A DNA stretch of 64,000 nucleotides from Rhodococcus zopfii NBRC 100606 = JCM 9919 (GTDB taxonomy: Bacteria; Actinomycetota; Actinomycetes; Mycobacteriales; Mycobacteriaceae): contig NZ_BCXI01000001.1 in assembly GCF_001895025.1 (NCBI RefSeq), positions 62,001 to 126,000 of the forward strand. Reading direction: 5' to 3'. The notes under the pieces are model-generated. The model was not told the DNA's origin. It saw nothing but the letters and a program-made list of their open reading frames with translations, and ran no database searches. Shown piece after piece: positions 26,976-35,541 of the stretch (its first letter is position 1; every line of letters starts with the position of its first letter). The translations under genes and the position numbers were made by a program.

Positions 26976-28703
26976 TCAGTTCGTCTCGGTGCGTGTGGTG
27001 AACGGCAGCACGAGCCGCGAGGGGTGCGCGGCGTCGCGGTAGATCTTGTGCGTGACCGGTCGTCCGACGGGTAGGTGGAAGGCGTCCGGCGGGAGCAGCG
27101 CGTTGTGTTCGTCGGCGAGCGGTTCGTTGTTCGACAGTTCCACGACGAGTTTGTGGCCCGGCAGGAAGGTGTTCGCGAACGGGTAGAGCCGCAGCACGTA
27201 TTCCTCGATGGCGCCGGGCTCGACCGGGACCGCGCGGGTGTGCGGGTGGAAGGGGTTGCCTTCGGTGGTGCGCTCGTCGAGTTCACGGTGCGAGGCCTTG
27301 AGGTAGCCGGTGGTGATCAGCTGCCGCTTGCCGTTCGGGGCGTAATCCCACATGCGCAGGATGAAGTTGGTGTCCGGCTGGTCGATCTCCGCGAAGAGGT
27401 GCGCGGCGCCGGTACCGATCATCTCGGTGGGCTCGGCGAACACCGGGGTCTCCCACTTCAGGATCTCGACCTTGTCAGTGACCGTCAGCGGCGCCTGGTA
27501 GAAGCCGTCCGGGGCGGCGTACCGGGCGCCCATCGGTTCGGGCTCGGTGGACAGTGTGCCGCGCGGACGCAGGTACAGCGACCGGTACTCGACGTTCTTC
27601 GGGGGCCACTGGGCGGCGGCGACGCGCTGCCGGGAGCCCTCGACGAAGACGTTCACGGCGGGTTCGTCCATGATGCCGTTGTCGATGCCCTTGATCCAGT
27701 AGTCGTACCAGGCGAACATCTTGTCGTGCTCTTCGATGAAGGGCCGCGACTGCATGGGCGGGTAGGGGCCGATGTCGAGTTTCTTCGGTCCCTGCAGGGC
27801 GTGGAACAACTCGATGGTGCCGTCCATCGTCCAGCCGCGTCCCTGGTCGATCTGCAGGTAGACGGGGATGTCGATGTTGCGGGCGAGGTTGATGGGGTTG
27901 CGTTCCTCGTACCAGGGGCCGTCGAGTTCGTTGGTGACGATGTCGAACCAGGCTTCGTGGTTTTTCGGGTAGTTGAGCACGTGCACGAGGTTCGGCCAGG
28001 CGGCGACGTCCGGGTCGGCGAGCCGCTGGGCGACGCGCGCCTCGATCTCCTCGGGGCTGTAGGTCTCGAGCATGCGGGACTTGACGCGGTCGGTGAACGC
28101 CCAGCCGGAGTCGCCGCCGCGGCCTTCGCGGGCGGCGCGGGGCATGAACCACATGATGCCGCCGTGGTAGGTGGTCTCGTAGAAGTCGTAGTGGCCGCCG
28201 GAGACGAAGATGGCCTTGAGGTGCGGGGGCCGTTCCGCGGCGGCAAGGACCTGCATGGATCCGAAATAGGAGATGCCGATCATGCCGACGTTGCCGTCGC
28301 ACCAGGGCTGGGCGGCGACCCATTCGATGAAGTCGTAGGCGTCCTGGCCGAGGGAGACGCCGCCGGCGTTGTAGTTGCCGATGTGTTCGCCGCCGGAGTC
28401 GCCGGAGCCGCGGAGGTCGCCGATGACGTGGACGTAGTCCTCGGCGACGACGCGGGCGATGTCGCCGGCTTCGATGCAGCCGTCCCACATGGGGCTGGGG
28501 CGGCGCTGCGGCGGGGTGGTCAGCGCGAGGGCTTGGAGTTCCTTGCCGTAGGGGCTCAGGGCGACCAGCGCCGGGCGGGGCTTGTCGTCGACGCCCTCGT
28601 AGGTGTCCGCGGCCAATTCGATGCCGTCGCGCATCGGGATCCGCAGGTTCTTGCGGATACGGATGGTCTGCCCGCCCGCGTCGAATTCCTGGAGCTCGGC
28701 CAT
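26976..28703 (-). CDS. CocE/NonD-family hydrolase
   Basis: A 575-residue protein with an alpha/beta-hydrolase domain and a C-terminal jelly roll, the X-Pro dipeptidyl-peptidase S15 architecture. Ser145 sits in GISYFGSM, the GxSYxG nucleophile elbow. CDGNVGMIG and IGDLRGSGDSGGE are also standard. Where the family usually has GPWxH with the catalytic His, this protein reads DIGPYPPMQSRPF, so the His is displaced or absent. It is the last gene of the leftward catabolic operon, 23 bases after the MBL gene, with GAGGAG upstream of ATG 28703. The substrate, probably an ester or amide, is unknown. Confidence 0.87.
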   Translation of the reverse strand: MAELQEFDAGGQTIRIRKNLRIPMRDGIELAADTYEGVDDKPRPALVALSPYGKELQALALTTPPQRRPSPMWDGCIEAGDIARVVAEDYVHVIGDLRGSGDSGGEHIGNYNAGGVSLGQDAYDFIEWVAAQPWCDGNVGMIGISYFGSMQVLAAAERPPHLKAIFVSGGHYDFYETTYHGGIMWFMPRAAREGRGGDSGWAFTDRVKSRMLETYSPEEIEARVAQRLADPDVAAWPNLVHVLNYPKNHEAWFDIVTNELDGPWYEERNPINLARNIDIPVYLQIDQGRGWTMDGTIELFHALQGPKKLDIGPYPPMQSRPFIEEHDKMFAWYDYWIKGIDNGIMDEPAVNVFVEGSRQRVAAAQWPPKNVEYRSLYLRPRGTLSTEPEPMGARYAAPDGFYQAPLTVTDKVEILKWETPVFAEPTEMIGTGAAHLFAEIDQPDTNFILRMWDYAPNGKRQLITTGYLKASHRELDERTTEGNPFHPHTRAVPVEPGAIEEYVLRLYPFANTFLPGHKLVVELSNNEPLADEHNALLPPDAFHLPVGRPVTHKIYRDAAHPSRLVLPFTTRTETN

Positions 28704-28726
28704 GAGTCTGCGACTCCTCTTCTGTG

Positions 28727-29665
28727 TCAGGACTTCTGGTTGTACTGGGTGCGGTAGCCGTGCAGCGTCGTGAAGAACGGGGACGGTTCGAGGGTCGGAT
28801 CGCCCCGGTAGCCGAGTTCGTCGGCGACGGGGTCGAACGGCGAGTACGCCGAGTCGGTCTCGAGCAGGCCGCCGCACAGGCAGCGGCGGGCCGCGCCGCG
28901 CACTCCCCCTTCGATCTCGATGCTTTCGCGCAGCGCCTCGGCTGCCTGGGCGCGGTCGAGTTCGACGCCGTAGGCGACACCGTCCGCCCGCCGGTACGGG
29001 TGCCCCAGGTAGAGGTGCTGCGGGTCGATCTCGTTGCGCAGGTACTGCAGGCTGGTGCGGTAGGCCTCGGGGTTCTCGTAGCCGGGGAATCCGTTGGCGG
29101 CGCCGTGGACCTGCACGGCGTCGCCGACGAACACGTCGTTCTGGCCGTCGACGACGTACGCGACCGACCCGGCGGTGTGCCCGGGGATCGAGTGCACCGA
29201 GACGGTCACGTCGCCGCCGAGCGCGAGGGTTTCGCCGCCGCGCACGAGCAGCGTCGGTTCCATCTCGCCGGAGATGACGGCCTGCGCCGCCGCGGTCACC
29301 TTGGCGGCGCCGTCCGGGTCCTTCAGGTATCTGCCGCGGGCGCCGAGGTATTCGTCGACGTGCGCCTGCCGCGAGCGCAGCAGGTGTGCGTCGGCCTCGT
29401 GGATGACCACCTGGGCCCGGCGGCCGGTCGCCTCCCACAGGGCGTGCGCTCCCCCGATGTGGTCGATGTGTCCGTGGGTGAGCAGGATCCAGCGCACATC
29501 CTCGATGCGGCGGCCGAGCGCCTCGAGCGCGGGGGCCATGCCCTTGGCCGGGGACGATGCGATGCCGGTGTCGACGATCGCGGGTTCGGGGGCGTCGATG
29601 AAGAACGTGTAGAGACCGAACCGGCCCCACGGTGACACGATCGGGTGGATCTTCACATCCGCCAT
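28727..29665 (-). CDS. metallo-beta-lactamase-fold hydrolase
   Basis: A 312-residue MBL-fold protein. The dinuclear zinc motif THGHIDHIGG, the later His in GHTAGSVAYV, Asp in VFVGDAVQVHG and a final His in LYLGHPYRR give a complete ligand set. Such enzymes act as lactonases, glyoxalase II-like thioesterases or arylsulfatase-like hydrolases. The C-terminal 90 residues are helical and include CLCGG. The start ATG 29665 lies one base after the stop of the HSL-type gene. In this operon a lactone- or thioester-opening role is plausible but unproven. Confidence 0.9.
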   Translation of the reverse strand: MADVKIHPIVSPWGRFGLYTFFIDAPEPAIVDTGIASSPAKGMAPALEALGRRIEDVRWILLTHGHIDHIGGAHALWEATGRRAQVVIHEADAHLLRSRQAHVDEYLGARGRYLKDPDGAAKVTAAAQAVISGEMEPTLLVRGGETLALGGDVTVSVHSIPGHTAGSVAYVVDGQNDVFVGDAVQVHGAANGFPGYENPEAYRTSLQYLRNEIDPQHLYLGHPYRRADGVAYGVELDRAQAAEALRESIEIEGGVRGAARRCLCGGLLETDSAYSPFDPVADELGYRGDPTLEPSPFFTTLHGYRTQYNQKS

Positions 29666-29666
29666 G

Positions 29667-30593
29667 TCACTTCCCCTGCCGCAGGAATTCAGCGGTCTCG
29701 TCGAACACCTGCGCGAATTCGGGGATCCACGAGAAGTTCTGCACGAAGCCGTGGTTCGCGCCCGCATACCGGCGGACGGTCGCCGGGACCCCGGCCTCGG
29801 TCAGCCGCGCGCCGTAGAGTTCGCCTTCGTCGCGCATGGGGTCGTACTCGGCGGTGACGATCAACGCCGCGGGCAGCCCGGTGAGGTCGCCGCGTTTGAT
29901 CGGTGAGACGCGCGGGTCGGCCGGGTCGGCGCCGCTGTCGAAGTAGAAGGAGTTGAAGGCGGGCAGTCCGGCGGTTTCGACGCCGTAGCCTTCGGCGTTC
30001 TCCCGCAGCGAGGCGTAGCGGTCGGTGTCGAAGTCCAGGTCGAGGGACGGGTAGTACAGCACCTGGTGGGTGATGCGGTCGAAGCCGTCGTCGTGGGCGA
30101 GCGCGGCGACGGCGGCGGCGAAGGTGCCGCCGGAGCTGTCGCCGGCGACGGCGAGGGTGTTCCCGTCCCAGTGCAGTTCGTCGCCGTGGTCGGTGGCCCA
30201 GCGCACCACGCCGTAGCAGTCGTCGAGGCCGGCGGGGAACTGTGCTTCGGGGGCGCGGCGGCAGCCGACCGAGACGACCGTGCAGCCGGTGGCCTTCGCG
30301 AGCTGCCGGGCGATGTGGTCGTGGGTGTCGAGGCTGCCGAGGAAGAACGCCCCGCCGTGGAAGTAGATCACCAGGCCGGAGGTGTCGGTGCCGGTCGGGG
30401 TGTAGACCCGCACCGGCACCTCCCCTGCCGACGTCACGGCGATTGTGTCGCGGACGTCGTGCAGGGGCAGTCGCTCCTCGAGCGGCGGCACCTGGGCCTC
30501 TTCACCGGCGCGCATCGCGGCCGGATCGAGCGGTCCGGGCGGCGGGGCGGGCAGGTCGGCGAGGATCCGGGCGATCTCGGGGTGCAACGGCAT
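29667..30593 (-). CDS. hormone-sensitive-lipase-family alpha/beta hydrolase
   Basis: A 308-residue esterase. The oxyanion-hole motif HGGAFF begins at residue 79. The nucleophile Ser153 lies in GDSSGG; Asp in EYDPMRDEG and His in GANHGF complete the triad. This is family IV (HSL) of bacterial lipolytic enzymes, usually acting on short acyl esters or lactones. The start ATG 30593 is followed by normal family N-terminal helices (MPLHPEIARILADL). It lies 43 bases after the monooxygenase gene in the same operon. Confidence 0.92.
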   Translation of the reverse strand: MPLHPEIARILADLPAPPPGPLDPAAMRAGEEAQVPPLEERLPLHDVRDTIAVTSAGEVPVRVYTPTGTDTSGLVIYFHGGAFFLGSLDTHDHIARQLAKATGCTVVSVGCRRAPEAQFPAGLDDCYGVVRWATDHGDELHWDGNTLAVAGDSSGGTFAAAVAALAHDDGFDRITHQVLYYPSLDLDFDTDRYASLRENAEGYGVETAGLPAFNSFYFDSGADPADPRVSPIKRGDLTGLPAALIVTAEYDPMRDEGELYGARLTEAGVPATVRRYAGANHGFVQNFSWIPEFAQVFDETAEFLRQGK

Positions 30594-30636
30594 GGCCGGT
30601 CGTCTCCTTGTGGGCGGTGAACGGGCTGGCGGTGAA

Positions 30637-31755
30637 CTACTGGGCGGTGGTCTGCTGCGATGCGGGCTTCTGGCCCGGGAAGACGTCGCTGACCTCGTCT
30701 TCGGTCCAGCCCTGGCGGGAGATGCGCTGCAGTTCGTCGGTGACCGGCTTGCGCTGCGCCTGGTAGCGGGCGAGCGCGTCGGCGACGGTGTCGGCGTCGC
30801 GGAGGGCGTCGGCGAGGGCACCGGCGTCGAGGATCGCGGAGTTGGCGCCTTGGCCCTGGTGGTGGAGCATGGAGTGGGCGGCGTCGCCGACGAGCACGAC
30901 GGAGTTGCTGTGCCAGGTGTCGACGGGGTCGATGTCGTAGACGCCGCGGACGTTGACCTTGTCCATGTCGAGGTCACGGGTGATCGCGACGATGCGTTCG
31001 TCGAAGCCGTCGACGGTGGCGAGCATGTCGTCCTTGCTCACCTGCGGTGCCCAGTCGGGGTCGGGGCACAGCGCGGTGATGTCGAAGGACACCTGGTTGC
31101 GGTGCCGCAGCGGCAGCAGGTACACCTTGGTGCCCTTGCCGATGTACATGCGCAGGTTGTCGTCGGTGATCATGCCGTGGGCGTCGGTGATGTCGATGAC
31201 GGCCCGGTAGGCGCGTTCGCCGGAGAACACCGGTTCCTGGTCGCTGAACAGCTGCTGGCGCACGACCGATTTGATGCCGTCGGCGCCGACGACGAGGTCG
31301 GCCCCGACGGTGGTGCCGTTGGTGAAGGTGAGGGCGGTCTTGTCGCCGCGGTTCTCGACGGTCTCGAGTTTGTGGCCGAGCTTGACCATGCCCTCGGGCA
31401 GGACACCGACGAGTGCGTCGATGAAGTCGCCGCGGTGGATGAGGTAGGTGTTGAGCTGGTCGCCGTGGGCCGGCCAGGTGTCTTTCATGATCGGATCGCC
31501 GGTGGCGGTGAGGATCTCGAAGTAGTCGCTCGGCGAGCTGACCTTCGCGATGTCGTCGGAGATGCCCCATTCGCGGAAGCGTTCCATGCTCGACGGACGC
31601 AGGCCGATGCCGGCGCCGACCTCACGGATCTCGGTGGCCTGTTCGTAGACGGTGACGTTCGCGCCCAGCAGGCTCAGGGCCTTGGCTGCGGCGGCGCCGG
31701 CGTAACCGGCGCCGACGATGGCGATGGTGAGGTTCTTCAGATCCGAGGTCTGCAT
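30637..31755 (-). CDS. group A FAD-dependent monooxygenase
   Basis: A 372-residue single-component flavoprotein hydroxylase of the PHBH type. The FAD motif IAIVGAGYAGAAAAKAL is at the N-terminus, VVGADGIKSVVR is the DG motif, and VVLVGDAAHSMLHHQGQGAN is the GD motif. These enzymes use NAD(P)H and O2 to hydroxylate aromatic or conjugated substrates. The start is ATG 31755, 44 bases after the phosphotriesterase gene. It supplies the oxidative step of the operon; the substrate cannot be read from sequence. Confidence 0.92.
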   Translation of the reverse strand: MQTSDLKNLTIAIVGAGYAGAAAAKALSLLGANVTVYEQATEIREVGAGIGLRPSSMERFREWGISDDIAKVSSPSDYFEILTATGDPIMKDTWPAHGDQLNTYLIHRGDFIDALVGVLPEGMVKLGHKLETVENRGDKTALTFTNGTTVGADLVVGADGIKSVVRQQLFSDQEPVFSGERAYRAVIDITDAHGMITDDNLRMYIGKGTKVYLLPLRHRNQVSFDITALCPDPDWAPQVSKDDMLATVDGFDERIVAITRDLDMDKVNVRGVYDIDPVDTWHSNSVVLVGDAAHSMLHHQGQGANSAILDAGALADALRDADTVADALARYQAQRKPVTDELQRISRQGWTEDEVSDVFPGQKPASQQTTAQ

Positions 31756-31799
31756 GATGCTGTCGCTTTCGGTGGGCGCGGGGCGCCGGGAGGTTCGGG

Positions 31800-32756
31800 T
31801 CAGGGCTGCGCGATGGTGAGGAAGTCGGCGGGGTTCTCGACGAAGAGCTTGGTGATGGTGGCCTCGTCGAGTCCGGCTTCGCGCAGGTCCGGGATGAGGT
31901 CTTCGAACAGGTAGTTCACGGTGTGGCCCTTGACGCCGGGCCAGCCGAGTGGGCTGCAGTTGGCGTCGACGCCGGCGAGCGCCTGATCGAGGTGGCCGGC
32001 GTTCAGGAAACGGAGGAAGTGGGCGAGGCGTTCGGCGCGGGGGCGGGCCCAGAACGGGGGGTCCTCGAGTTCGGTTTCGTAGCCGAAGGTGTCGAAGCCG
32101 ACGCGGCCGCCCTGCTCGGCGATCCAGCTGTCGCGGGTCTTTTCGGCGTTGACGCCGTCGTCGGCGTGCCCGAACAGCACGCGGTGCAGCGGCAGGCCTT
32201 CCTCGGTGAAGATGGCGATGGCGTTCTCGGCGTCGATCGCCAGATGGGTGAGGATCGGCACGCCGGTTTCGAGGGCGGCGCGGGCGGCGGCGCGGTAGAT
32301 GCGCTTGTCGAGTTCGGTCATCTTCCCGCCGCGGGAGACACCGACCTTGATGACGCCGGCGCGGCTGCCGGTGTCGTCGATGCCGACGGTGATCTCGTGC
32401 ACGAACTGGCGGGTGAGGTAGTCGACGGAGGCGCGTTCGAAGAACGGCAGGGCGGTGTCGCCGCCGACGAAGCCGGTGCACGCGATGATGTGCACGCCGG
32501 TCTTGGCGGACAGCGACTTGTAGTAGTCGATGTCGCGGCCGTTGCAGATGCCGGTGACGTCGACGAAGGTGCCGCCGCCGTGCTCGTGGAACTTGCGCAG
32601 CTTCGGGACGGTCTCCTCGTAGCGGACCTCGGGGGTCTTCCACCAGCGGGTGTCCAGTTCGGAGCCGGGCATGCCGTACCCGATGTGCTCGTGGATGGCG
32701 ACGATGCCCAGTTCCTCGGTCGCGATCGGACCCAGAACGGTGTTCACTCTCGACAC
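31800..32756 (-). CDS. phosphotriesterase-family metal-dependent hydrolase
   Basis: A 318-residue TIM-barrel amidohydrolase of the PTE family, whose natural members are mostly lactonases. Metal ligands can be read: HEH (His22, His24), His in THLAID, His in FGHADD and Asp in DANCSP; the bridging acidic or Lys position falls near VIKVGVS. The GTG start at 32756 has GAAGGGG eight bases upstream. It lies 33 bases after a paralogue (32790-33809) that has lost most of these ligands, so the two may act together. Confidence 0.9.
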   Translation of the reverse strand: MSRVNTVLGPIATEELGIVAIHEHIGYGMPGSELDTRWWKTPEVRYEETVPKLRKFHEHGGGTFVDVTGICNGRDIDYYKSLSAKTGVHIIACTGFVGGDTALPFFERASVDYLTRQFVHEITVGIDDTGSRAGVIKVGVSRGGKMTELDKRIYRAAARAALETGVPILTHLAIDAENAIAIFTEEGLPLHRVLFGHADDGVNAEKTRDSWIAEQGGRVGFDTFGYETELEDPPFWARPRAERLAHFLRFLNAGHLDQALAGVDANCSPLGWPGVKGHTVNYLFEDLIPDLREAGLDEATITKLFVENPADFLTIAQP

Positions 32757-32789
32757 AACTATTCCCCTTCGGGATCAGATTTTCGGTGG

Positions 32790-33809
32790 TTACTGATCGG
32801 CGCTCGGGCGGGCCGAGGAAACCGTGAGCAGCGCGCGCGGGTTGACGGTGAGGATGCGGGTGAGATCGTCCTCGCCGAGGCCGGCGGCGCGCAGCTGCGG
32901 CGCGAACGTGGTGAGCACGTAACCGAAGGCGATGTCGCGGGCGGGATGTCCCTTGGCGACGCCGGTGGCGTTGGACGACAGCAGGATCCGGTGGCCGAGT
33001 CCGGCGTCGACGAGGTCGGTCACGAGGGTGACGCGGTCGGCGTCGGAGATGTGGGTCTCGTCCTCGGTGCCGACGTGGTCGATGCCGATGTAGGCGCCGC
33101 GGCGGGCGATCTCGGCGGGGGCGCCGGCGGCGACGGCGTCGCGGCGGTCCAGTCCCCCGACGAGCACGCGGTCGGCGGGCAGGTGCTCGTCGAGGGCGAC
33201 GTCGAGGTCGGCGAGCGGGTCCTTGCCGTAGCGCAGGGACATGGCGACGCCGGTGTCGCGTCCGGCGCGGGCTGCGCCGCGGAACAGGCTTTCCTCGGTG
33301 GCGGTCATGCCGTCGGGATTCGCGGCGGTGGCGATCAGACCGGCGGCGCCGCGGCGCTCGACGCGCGGCACGACCATGCCCTCGGTGACCTCCTGGGCGA
33401 ACAGGTCGGCGAACTTGTCCGCCGGCCACGGGGTGGGCGGGTTGGTCTGCGGGGTCAGGAAGTAGCCGCCGAGCAGGTTCTCCGGGCCGAGGCCGGTGGA
33501 GGCGACGATGTGCACTCCGGAAGCGCGGGAGAGGTTTTCGTACATGGGCACGTCGCGGCCGTGGAACATGCCGGTGGCGTCGACGAGGGTGCCACCGCCG
33601 GCGGCGCGGAAGTCGCGGAGCTTGCCGAGCAGCGTGGTGAAGATCTCGGCGCGGTCGAAGTCGATGTCGTAGGCGTGCTGGGCGCCGGGCAGCACCGACA
33701 GCAGCGCCTCGTGAACGGCGACGACGCCGAGTTCGTCGGTGGAAACCGGACCGAGGACGGTGTGGACGGTGGCGATCTCGGTCTCGGTCTCGGTCTCGGG
33801 GCCGGTCAT
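32790..33809 (-). CDS. phosphotriesterase-fold protein lacking most metal ligands
   Basis: A 339-residue paralogue of the next gene. Both share the opening TVLGPxxTxELGxVAxHE, a GGGTxVDxTGxxxGRD block and VHIxAxTG. However the usual HxH reads HEA, HLAID is SLRYG, GHADD is GGLDR, and DANCSP is SSNATG. At least four of the expected metal ligands are therefore replaced, and a binuclear hydrolase centre is unlikely. It may be a partner subunit, a ligand-binding protein, or a lyase-like enzyme. The start ATG 33809 opens with a TETETE stretch. It is the first gene of the operon, facing a TetR gene. Confidence 0.85.
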   Translation of the reverse strand: MTGPETETETEIATVHTVLGPVSTDELGVVAVHEALLSVLPGAQHAYDIDFDRAEIFTTLLGKLRDFRAAGGGTLVDATGMFHGRDVPMYENLSRASGVHIVASTGLGPENLLGGYFLTPQTNPPTPWPADKFADLFAQEVTEGMVVPRVERRGAAGLIATAANPDGMTATEESLFRGAARAGRDTGVAMSLRYGKDPLADLDVALDEHLPADRVLVGGLDRRDAVAAGAPAEIARRGAYIGIDHVGTEDETHISDADRVTLVTDLVDAGLGHRILLSSNATGVAKGHPARDIAFGYVLTTFAPQLRAAGLGEDDLTRILTVNPRALLTVSSARPSADQ

Positions 33810-33954
33810 CGCACTTCCTTTCGTCGGCGTCGCACAGATGCGACGTGGTACGTGTCACAATAAAGATTCGGATTACACGCTGTCAAGTGAAGTGTCGAAC
33901 CGCAGTGTGAATGTACTAGTTGGTAACCCGGGGGCGAGGCTAGGATTCCTGTTC

Positions 33955-34545
33955 ATGTCGCTCCGTGCCGCCCAGAAGCAGATGACCCACGAGCTGTTCC
34001 TCGCCAAGGCGCTCGAGCTGTTCGGTACCAAGGGGTACGCCGCGACCACCATCGACGACCTCGCGACCGCTGCGGGCTCCACCCGCACCACGTTCTACCT
34101 GCATTTTTCGTCGAAATCCGACGTGATGAGCGCACTGCTCACGAAGGTCGACACGATCCTCACCGCCGCCGACGATCCGACGCTGACCGCGGTCGTCGCC
34201 TCCGGCTCACGTGCCCTGATCCGCCAGTGGCTCGACCGCAAATTGTCCCAGTGGGACGAGATCAAGCCCTACATGACGGCGTCCTATCAGGCCGCGTACG
34301 ACCCGGAAGTGGCCGCGAAGACCGAACAGTGGTTCGAGGGCGCGGTCAACGACATGACCGAGGGACTGAACCGGGCCGATCGGCTCGAACCCACGCGGCG
34401 ACGCATCCGCTGCGTGCTCGCCTTCGGGCAGCTCGAACACGTGTCCCGGCGCTACTTCTCCCTGGGCTGGCGCACCCCCCGCGAGATCTGCCTCGAGGAA
34501 CTCACCGACTCGTGGTGCCACCTGCTCGACGCCCGAAACGACTGA
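33955..34545 (+). CDS. TetR-family regulator, divergent to the catabolic operon
   Basis: A 196-residue regulator with helix-turn-helix EALELFGTKGYAATTIDDLATAAGSTRTTFYLHF-like sequence read in blocks (recognition helix STRTTFYLHFSSK). The C-terminal half is helical. The transcript may be leaderless: TAGGAT at 33941-33946 is eight bases before ATG 33955 and there is no ribosome site. The 145-base gap shared with the operon at 33809 should hold its operator, but I see no clear dyad. A natural repressor for the phosphotriesterase operon. Confidence 0.86.
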   Translation: MSLRAAQKQMTHELFLAKALELFGTKGYAATTIDDLATAAGSTRTTFYLHFSSKSDVMSALLTKVDTILTAADDPTLTAVVASGSRALIRQWLDRKLSQWDEIKPYMTASYQAAYDPEVAAKTEQWFEGAVNDMTEGLNRADRLEPTRRRIRCVLAFGQLEHVSRRYFSLGWRTPREICLEELTDSWCHLLDARND

Positions 34546-34592
34546 TCGCCCGTCACCCACCGGTACGGGCGATCGGGACGGGCCGGCCGGGC

Positions 34593-35531
34593 TCAGCCGG
34601 CGCGGGCGTGATCGAATGCGGTCGCCTCGACGAGGATCGCGCGCAGCCACGCGACGAACTCGGCGTCGGCCAGCCGCGGATTCCACACCACATCGATGCC
34701 GAGCGGGGCGACCGGCAGCGGGAACTCCTCGATCCGCAACTCCGTCTGCCCGCGCATCTGCATCGCCACCCGGTAGGTGTGCACCGCGACCCCGCCGCCG
34801 CGGCCGACCAGATGCGGCACCAGCAGGAAATCCGACACCAACTGCCCGATGCGGTACGGCACGCCGGCCGCGTCGAGTGCGGCATAGGGCGTCACCCGTT
34901 GCCGCGCGTCGTAGGCGACGTGCGGCAACGTGGTGAGCAGGTCGAGGGCCGAGGCGTCCGGATCGGTGCCGGCATGGGCGATCACCACCCACCGGTTCTC
35001 GTAGAGCCGCTCACGCGGATAGGGCGCGGAGAACGCCTCCGACAGCAGCACGACGTCCACCCCCTCGTCGGTGAAATCGGCCGGCTGCGGTTCGACGAAC
35101 GTCCGGATCCGCACGGTGGCATGCGGGGCCCGCGCCGCGATCAGTCGCGTCAACGCGGGACCCACCACGAAAGCGGTGCTGTTGGTCATCGCCAGGGTGA
35201 TGGTGCGGGTGTCGCGGGCCGGATCGAAGCCCGGGAAATTCACCACCCGCGCGGTCTGCCGCAACACCTCCCGCAGCGGGACGATCAACTCCAGGGCACG
35301 GGGGGTGAGCACCACGCCGCTCCCCTGCCGGACCACCAGTTCGTCCCCGAGCAACCGGCGCATCCGTCCGAGCGCATGGCTCATCGCCGGCTGGGTCATG
35401 CCCACGCGCGCAGCGGCACGGGTGACCGAGCGTTCCTCGAGCAGCGCCAGCAACGGCACCAACAGATTGAGGTTGATCGACGCCAGCCGGGGTAGATCGG
35501 GGTCGACCGGGTGGTCCGGCGGTGGATTCAC
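34593..35531 (-). CDS. LysR-family transcriptional regulator
   Basis: A 312-residue LTTR. The N-terminal winged helix is LLEERSVTRAAARVGMTQPAMSHALGRMRRLLGDEL, given here in part: MTQPAMSHALGRMR is the recognition region. A two-lobed effector domain follows. The start is taken as GTG 35531, eight bases after TAGATT, so the transcript may be leaderless; GTG 35537 is the alternative. It lies 10 bases downstream of the flavoprotein gene on the same strand and probably controls the P450 operon or itself. Confidence 0.87.
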   Translation of the reverse strand: MNPPPDHPVDPDLPRLASINLNLLVPLLALLEERSVTRAAARVGMTQPAMSHALGRMRRLLGDELVVRQGSGVVLTPRALELIVPLREVLRQTARVVNFPGFDPARDTRTITLAMTNSTAFVVGPALTRLIAARAPHATVRIRTFVEPQPADFTDEGVDVVLLSEAFSAPYPRERLYENRWVVIAHAGTDPDASALDLLTTLPHVAYDARQRVTPYAALDAAGVPYRIGQLVSDFLLVPHLVGRGGGVAVHTYRVAMQMRGQTELRIEEFPLPVAPLGIDVVWNPRLADAEFVAWLRAILVEATAFDHARAG

Positions 35532-35541
35532 CCACACGAAT

